A DNA stretch of 7,106 nt from Solirubrobacterales bacterium (GTDB lineage: Bacteria > Actinomycetota > Thermoleophilia > Solirubrobacterales > Solirubrobacteraceae), in NCBI GenBank assembly GCA_016215085.1, contig JACRMD010000016.1, positions 2,156 to 9,261 of the forward strand, written 5' to 3'. How positions within the stretch are numbered: the first letter of the stretch is position 1; every line of letters starts with the position of its first letter. The position numbers were made by a program, and so were the translations under genes. The notes below the pieces were generated by a model that did no database searches, was not told the DNA's origin, and was given only the letters and a program-made list of their open reading frames with translations. This document shows positions 4,770 through 7,106 of the stretch, in pieces.

Positions 4770-6444
4770 AGCCGACCATGTCGCGGGCGGCGGCGCCGGG
4801 CGCGATCATCGGGTACACGTTCTCCTCGCGCGTGACGCGCACGTCCACGAGGACGGGGCCCGGCGTGTCGAGCGCCTGGCGGATGCCGTCGATGAGCTTG
4901 TCCTTGGACTCGATCCGGATGCCGGAGCCGCCGTAGGCCTCGGCCAGCTTCACGAAGTCCGGGTACTGGCCCATGTCGACGTGCGAGTAGCGGCGGTCCC
5001 AGAACAGCTGCTGCCACTGGCGGACCATGCCGAGGTAGCCGTTGTTGAGGATGAACACCTTGATCGGGATGCCCTCCTGCGCGCAGGTGGCCATCTCCTG
5101 CATGTTCATCTGGACCGACCCGTCGCCGGTGATGCAGATGACGGTCTCGTCCTTGCAGCCCACCTGGGCGCCCATCGCGGCCGGCAGGCCGAAGCCCATC
5201 GTGCCCAGGCCGCCCGACGTCAGCCACTTGCGCGGCTTGTCGAAGTGGAAGTACTGGGCCGCCCACATCTGGTGCTGGCCGACGTCGGTGCTGACGATCG
5301 CGTCGCCGCCGGTGACCTCGTACAGCGCCTCGACGACGCGCTGGGGCTTGATCTCGCCGTCCTCGGAGTCGTCGTAGCGCAGCGGGTGGCGCTCCTGCCA
5401 CTCGTGGATGCGCTGCCACCACTCCTCCAGGCGCGCCGGGTCGGCGCCCACGGCGCGGTACTCGTTGACGAGCTTGGTCAGGACGTTCTTCGCGTCGCCC
5501 ACGATCGGGATGTGCGCGGGGACGTTCTTGGAGATCTCGGCCGGGTCGATGTCGATGTGGATGAACTTCGCCCGCGGCGCGAACTCGCTGAGCTTGCCGG
5601 TGATCCGGTCGTCGAACCGGGCGCCGATCGCGCAGATGAGGTCGGCCTCGTCCATCGCGTAGTTCGCCGCCCGCGTGCCGTGCATGCCGAGCATGCCCAG
5701 CCACTGCTCGTGCGGCGCCGGGAACCCGCCCAGGCCGTTGAGCGTGCAGGTGACGGGGAACCGGTCGCTGGTGGCGAACTCCGTCAGCTCCTCCGCGGCG
5801 CCGGCGCTGATGACGCCGCCGCCCGCGTAGATGACCGGCCGCCGCGCGGCGGCCAGCGCCTTGGCGGCCTGGCGGATCTGCTTGACGTTGCCCTCGGTGG
5901 TCGGCTGGTAGCCGGGGAGGCGCACGTCGGTGACCGGCTCGTACGGGATGTCCGCCCGCGAGAGGTCCATCGGGATGTCGACGACGACCGGGCCGGGACG
6001 GCCGGTGCGCGCGACGTGGAAGGCCTCGTGGATCACGCGCGGGATCTCCAGCGGGTGCTGGATCATCCACGAGTGCTTCACCGCCGGCATCGTGATGCCG
6101 AGGATGTCGGCCTCCTGGAAGCCGTCGGTGCCGAGCAGCTCGGTGCGGACCTGGCCGGTGAGGAACACCACCGGGACCGAGTCCATCATCGCGTCCATGA
6201 TCGGCGTCACGAGGTTCGTGGCGCCCGGGCCGCTGGTGCCCAGCGCGACGCCCACCTTGCCGGTGGCCTTGGCGTAGCCCGCCGCGGCGTGGCCGCCGCC
6301 GGCCTCGTGGCGCACGAGGACGTGGTGGATCCCCGCGTCGACGAAGGCGTCGTAGGTCGGGAGGTTGGCGCCGCCGGGGTACCCGAATACGACGTCGACG
6401 CCCTCCGCCTTCAGGCACTCCATCACCGCGTCAACGGCTCTCAT
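4768..6444 (-). CDS. ilvB: Acetolactate synthase large (catalytic) subunit IlvB
   Basis: A 558-residue thiamine-diphosphate and FAD enzyme. It condenses two pyruvates to acetolactate, or pyruvate with 2-ketobutyrate, the first common step of branched-chain amino acid synthesis. N-terminal pyrimidine domain: FGYPGGANLP 20-29, catalytic Glu47 in RHEAGGGHAAAGYA, and TSGPGATNLVT 70-80. Central FAD-binding domain: IGARFDDRITGK 273-284. C-terminal pyrophosphate domain: GTMGFGLPAAMGAQ 414-427, then the diphosphate/Mg motif GDGS 440-443 through NN 467-468, and NGYLGMVRQWQ 468-478, where Trp477 matches the herbicide-site tryptophan of the family. Length is normal to slightly short. ATG 6444 follows a strong AAGGAGGT. 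The usual HEQGA around the catalytic Glu is HEAGG here. ilvN follows directly, but ilvC does not. The catalytic motifs and the ilvN partner distinguish it from glyoxylate carboligase and pyruvate oxidase. Confidence 0.97.
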   Translation of the reverse strand: MRAVDAVMECLKAEGVDVVFGYPGGANLPTYDAFVDAGIHHVLVRHEAGGGHAAAGYAKATGKVGVALGTSGPGATNLVTPIMDAMMDSVPVVFLTGQVRTELLGTDGFQEADILGITMPAVKHSWMIQHPLEIPRVIHEAFHVARTGRPGPVVVDIPMDLSRADIPYEPVTDVRLPGYQPTTEGNVKQIRQAAKALAAARRPVIYAGGGVISAGAAEELTEFATSDRFPVTCTLNGLGGFPAPHEQWLGMLGMHGTRAANYAMDEADLICAIGARFDDRITGKLSEFAPRAKFIHIDIDPAEISKNVPAHIPIVGDAKNVLTKLVNEYRAVGADPARLEEWWQRIHEWQERHPLRYDDSEDGEIKPQRVVEALYEVTGGDAIVSTDVGQHQMWAAQYFHFDKPRKWLTSGGLGTMGFGLPAAMGAQVGCKDETVICITGDGSVQMNMQEMATCAQEGIPIKVFILNNGYLGMVRQWQQLFWDRRYSHVDMGQYPDFVKLAEAYGGSGIRIESKDKLIDGIRQALDTPGPVLVDVRVTREENVYPMIAPGAAARDMVG

Positions 6445-6454
6445 GTGCTGACCA

Positions 6455-6462
6455 ACCTCCTT
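6455..6462 (-). promoter_or_regulatory. Strong ribosome binding site of ilvB
   Basis: On the - strand AAGGAGGT is a near-perfect Shine-Dalgarno sequence ending 10 nt before ATG 6444. It contrasts with most other genes in the window, which have none. Confidence 0.75.
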
Positions 6463-6475
6463 CCTGGAACGCAGA

Positions 6476-6496
6476 GAGCCGCCCGGACGGCGGCTC
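6476..6496 (-). terminator. GC hairpin in the ilvB leader (terminator or leader structure)
   Basis: Read on the - strand, GAGCCGCC and GGCGGCTC form a perfect 8-bp stem around the loop GTCCG, followed by TCTGCGTT. It lies between the stop of the 93-residue gene (6514) and the ilvB ribosome site. It may end transcription from the upstream genes, or be a 5' leader hairpin of ilvB mRNA if that starts near 6500. The weak T-tract fits a terminator only partly. Confidence 0.45.
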
Positions 6497-6506
6497 GGGA
6501 CCGGGA

Positions 6507-6512
6507 AGTGTA
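6507..6512 (-). promoter_or_regulatory. Candidate -10 box for ilvB
   Basis: TACACT on the - strand begins 2 nt after the stop codon of the upstream gene. It would place the RNA start near 6500, giving a leader of about 56 nt that holds the hairpin and the Shine-Dalgarno sequence. The best -35 (TTCCGC, 18 nt upstream) is weak. Confidence 0.35.
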
Positions 6513-6513
6513 C

Positions 6514-6795
6514 CTAGGCGTGTGCGGGCGGCGGAAGGATCTCGGCCTCGTCGGGCCAGTCCAGCTCGCTGCCGCAGCGCGTGCAGATGGCGTCGTGCAG
6601 CATGCAGACGCGGCCGCACTCGGGGCAGCTGCGGCGGGGCTCGTCGGTGTCGAAGCGGTAGAGGACCGCGGCGGCCAGCCCGATGACGGGGAACAGCCCC
6701 GAGATCAGGAACCACAGCCAGAAGGAGCTGCCCTTGAGCTTGCCGACCACGCCGCCGGCGAGCGCGAAGCTCAGCGCGATGACGACGTAGACCAC
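6514..6795 (-). CDS. Two-helix membrane protein with C-terminal zinc ribbon
   Basis: A 93-residue protein. Residues 2-18 and 25-46 are hydrophobic helices (VYVVIALSFALAGG and FWLWFLISGLFPVIGLAAAV), joined by a short basic loop KLKG that would face the cytoplasm. The C-terminal part carries CPEC (57-60), Cys64 and CTRC (71-74), a two-knuckle zinc-ribbon arrangement, then an acidic proline-ending tail. Small membrane-anchored zinc ribbons are common and mostly uncharacterised; roles in protein contacts or metal sensing are only guesses. The start is GTG 6795, 4 nt after the stop of the 57-residue gene, with no Shine-Dalgarno sequence, so translation is probably coupled to that gene. ilvB starts 69 nt downstream on the same strand, but a hairpin and a possible promoter lie between, so co-transcription with ilvB is uncertain. 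Confidence 0.8.
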   Translation of the reverse strand: MVYVVIALSFALAGGVVGKLKGSSFWLWFLISGLFPVIGLAAAVLYRFDTDEPRRSCPECGRVCMLHDAICTRCGSELDWPDEAEILPPPAHA

Positions 6796-6799
6796 GGGA

Positions 6800-6973
6800 T
6801 CAGAGCTGGTTGAACGCCCAGATCGCGGCGATGACGCAGACCACGACCACGACGATCGTGGCGATCCCCGCCAGCAGCCCGATGACGAACTTCAGCAGGA
6901 TCCACGCGACGATCGCCAGGATCAGGATGGCCAGGGCGCGCCTGGCGAGCGAGGGACGGGGCGAGTCCTCCAT
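6800..6973 (-). CDS. Very small membrane protein (57 residues), unknown function
   Basis: The protein starts MEDSPRPSLARRALAILI and ends AIWAFNQL. After a short polar, basic N-terminus (residues 1-12) almost all of it is hydrophobic: about 13-30 and 31-53, either two short helices around Lys28-Gly32 or one long kinked one. The basic start predicts a cytoplasmic N-terminus. Evidence that it is a gene: ATG 6973 is 6 nt after a TACTCT box, codon use is like the neighbours, and the stop is 4 nt from the next start, a typical operon spacing. There is no Shine-Dalgarno sequence, so it is probably leaderless. I do not recognise the family. It may act with the zinc-ribbon membrane protein encoded directly after it. 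Confidence 0.7.
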   Translation of the reverse strand: MEDSPRPSLARRALAILILAIVAWILLKFVIGLLAGIATIVVVVVCVIAAIWAFNQL

Positions 6974-6979
6974 GTCTCA

Positions 6980-6985
6980 AGAGTA
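6980..6985 (-). promoter_or_regulatory. Putative -10 box of a leaderless promoter
   Basis: On the - strand TACTCT (in the context CCGGTACTCT) lies 6 nt before ATG 6973, the spacing expected when the A of ATG is the first base of the RNA. No clear -35 is seen; the region upstream is a GC hairpin. Confidence 0.5.
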
Positions 6986-6992
6986 CCGGCGA

Positions 6993-7019
6993 CCGCGGGG
7001 CACCCCGCGGGCCCCGCGG
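6993..7019. terminator. GC hairpin with two competing 3' arms
   Basis: CCGCGGGG (6993-7000) is complementary to CCCCGCGG at 7003-7010 and again to an identical copy at 7012-7019. On the - strand it follows the possible gene end at 7078 and precedes the TACTCT promoter, so it is well placed to end transcription coming from the right. There is no T-run. Confidence 0.4.
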
Positions 7020-7037
7020 CCATCCGGTGTTCTCTGT

Positions 7038-7067
7038 CCCTCGAGCCGGAGGAGGTTGGAGCGAGGG
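7038..7067. repeat. Short inverted repeat in the right-hand spacer
   Basis: CCCTCG (7038-7043) and CGAGGG (7062-7067) are complementary across 18 nt, and TCGAGCC occurs twice (7041-7047 and 7069-7075). It lies between the possible gene end at 7078 and the hairpin at 6993. The stem is short and could be chance in GC-rich DNA. Confidence 0.25.
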
Positions 7068-7077
7068 GTCGAGCCTG

Positions 7078-7106
7078 TCAGTCGTAGGAGCGCTTCAGGT
7101 GCGCGT
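7078..7106 (-). CDS. Possible C-terminal end of a gene entering from the right
   Basis: On the - strand a reading frame enters from the window edge and ends in TGA at 7080-7078, giving the last residues AHLKRSYD. About 100 nt without another gene follow, including two inverted repeats, as expected after a gene end. Eight residues are too few to name a family, and the frame is not proven. Confidence 0.3.

Noticed and set aside
3635..6418. A 927-codon open frame on the - strand overlapping ilvB and ilvN in another frame
   Set aside because: Arg/Pro/Gly-rich shadow translation without motifs; the true frames carry the complete acetolactate synthase signatures.
6445..6513. T-box, riboswitch or leader-peptide attenuator for ilvB
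   Set aside because: The leader is too short, contains no start codon for a peptide with Leu/Val/Ile codons, and only one simple hairpin is visible.
3100..6813. A 1237-codon open frame on the + strand running antisense through menF, ilvN and ilvB
   Set aside because: Its protein is a biased Arg/Asp/Ala/Val/His mixture without domains, exactly what the complement of GC-rich genes yields. The - strand genes there have full enzyme motifs.
7048..7056. GGAGGAGGT on the + strand as the ribosome site of another gene
   Set aside because: No ATG or GTG follows at a workable distance and no supported reading frame begins there.
1..7106. A new defence, mobile or secondary-metabolite system
   Set aside because: No transposase, integrase, nuclease, toxin-antitoxin pair, CRISPR repeat or synthase module is seen, and base composition looks even throughout.

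Overview
The window is a very GC-rich, gene-dense bacterial chromosome segment. Spacers are short, G/C dominates third codon positions, and most starts lack a Shine-Dalgarno sequence. Menaquinone genes, this codon style and the look of the small membrane proteins suggest a high-GC actinobacterium, perhaps Thermoleophilia (Solirubrobacterales-like). That placement is inference; no rRNA or other marker is present.

Left part, mostly + strand (1-2186): the last 74 codons of menD, a perfect inverted repeat, a 51-residue one-helix membrane protein, a 91-residue basic protein of unknown role that looks like a small beta-barrel, and a secreted alpha/beta-hydrolase (esterase-like) with signal peptide and a complete Ser-Asp-His triad. 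Converging on this from the right is an isochorismate synthase (menF) on the - strand (2187-3623). MenF makes isochorismate and MenD uses it in the next step of menaquinone synthesis, so the region is a men locus with three non-men genes inserted between the two enzymes.

Middle (3624-4204): an 83-bp divergent spacer, then a four-helix membrane protein of unknown function on the + strand. It ends in a 4-base overlap with ilvN.

Right part, - strand (4201-6973): read in transcription order, a 57-residue membrane protein, a 93-residue protein with two helices and a cysteine zinc ribbon, then ilvB and ilvN, the catalytic and regulatory subunits of acetolactate synthase (first common step of valine, leucine and isoleucine synthesis). 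IlvB and MenD both belong to the thiamine-diphosphate enzyme superfamily. At the right edge are a GC hairpin with competing arms and what may be the last eight codons of another - strand gene.

Regulation visible in the sequence: several genes without a Shine-Dalgarno sequence have a TANNNT box 6-8 nt before the start codon, as expected for leaderless mRNAs; the ilv genes instead have strong Shine-Dalgarno sequences. Both convergent gene pairs finish on palindromes (TGATCA and CTAG) that give a stop codon to each strand, leaving no spacer. I saw no mobile element, CRISPR array, tRNA, rRNA or clear new defence or biosynthetic system. The window is mainly housekeeping metabolism plus uncharacterised small membrane proteins.
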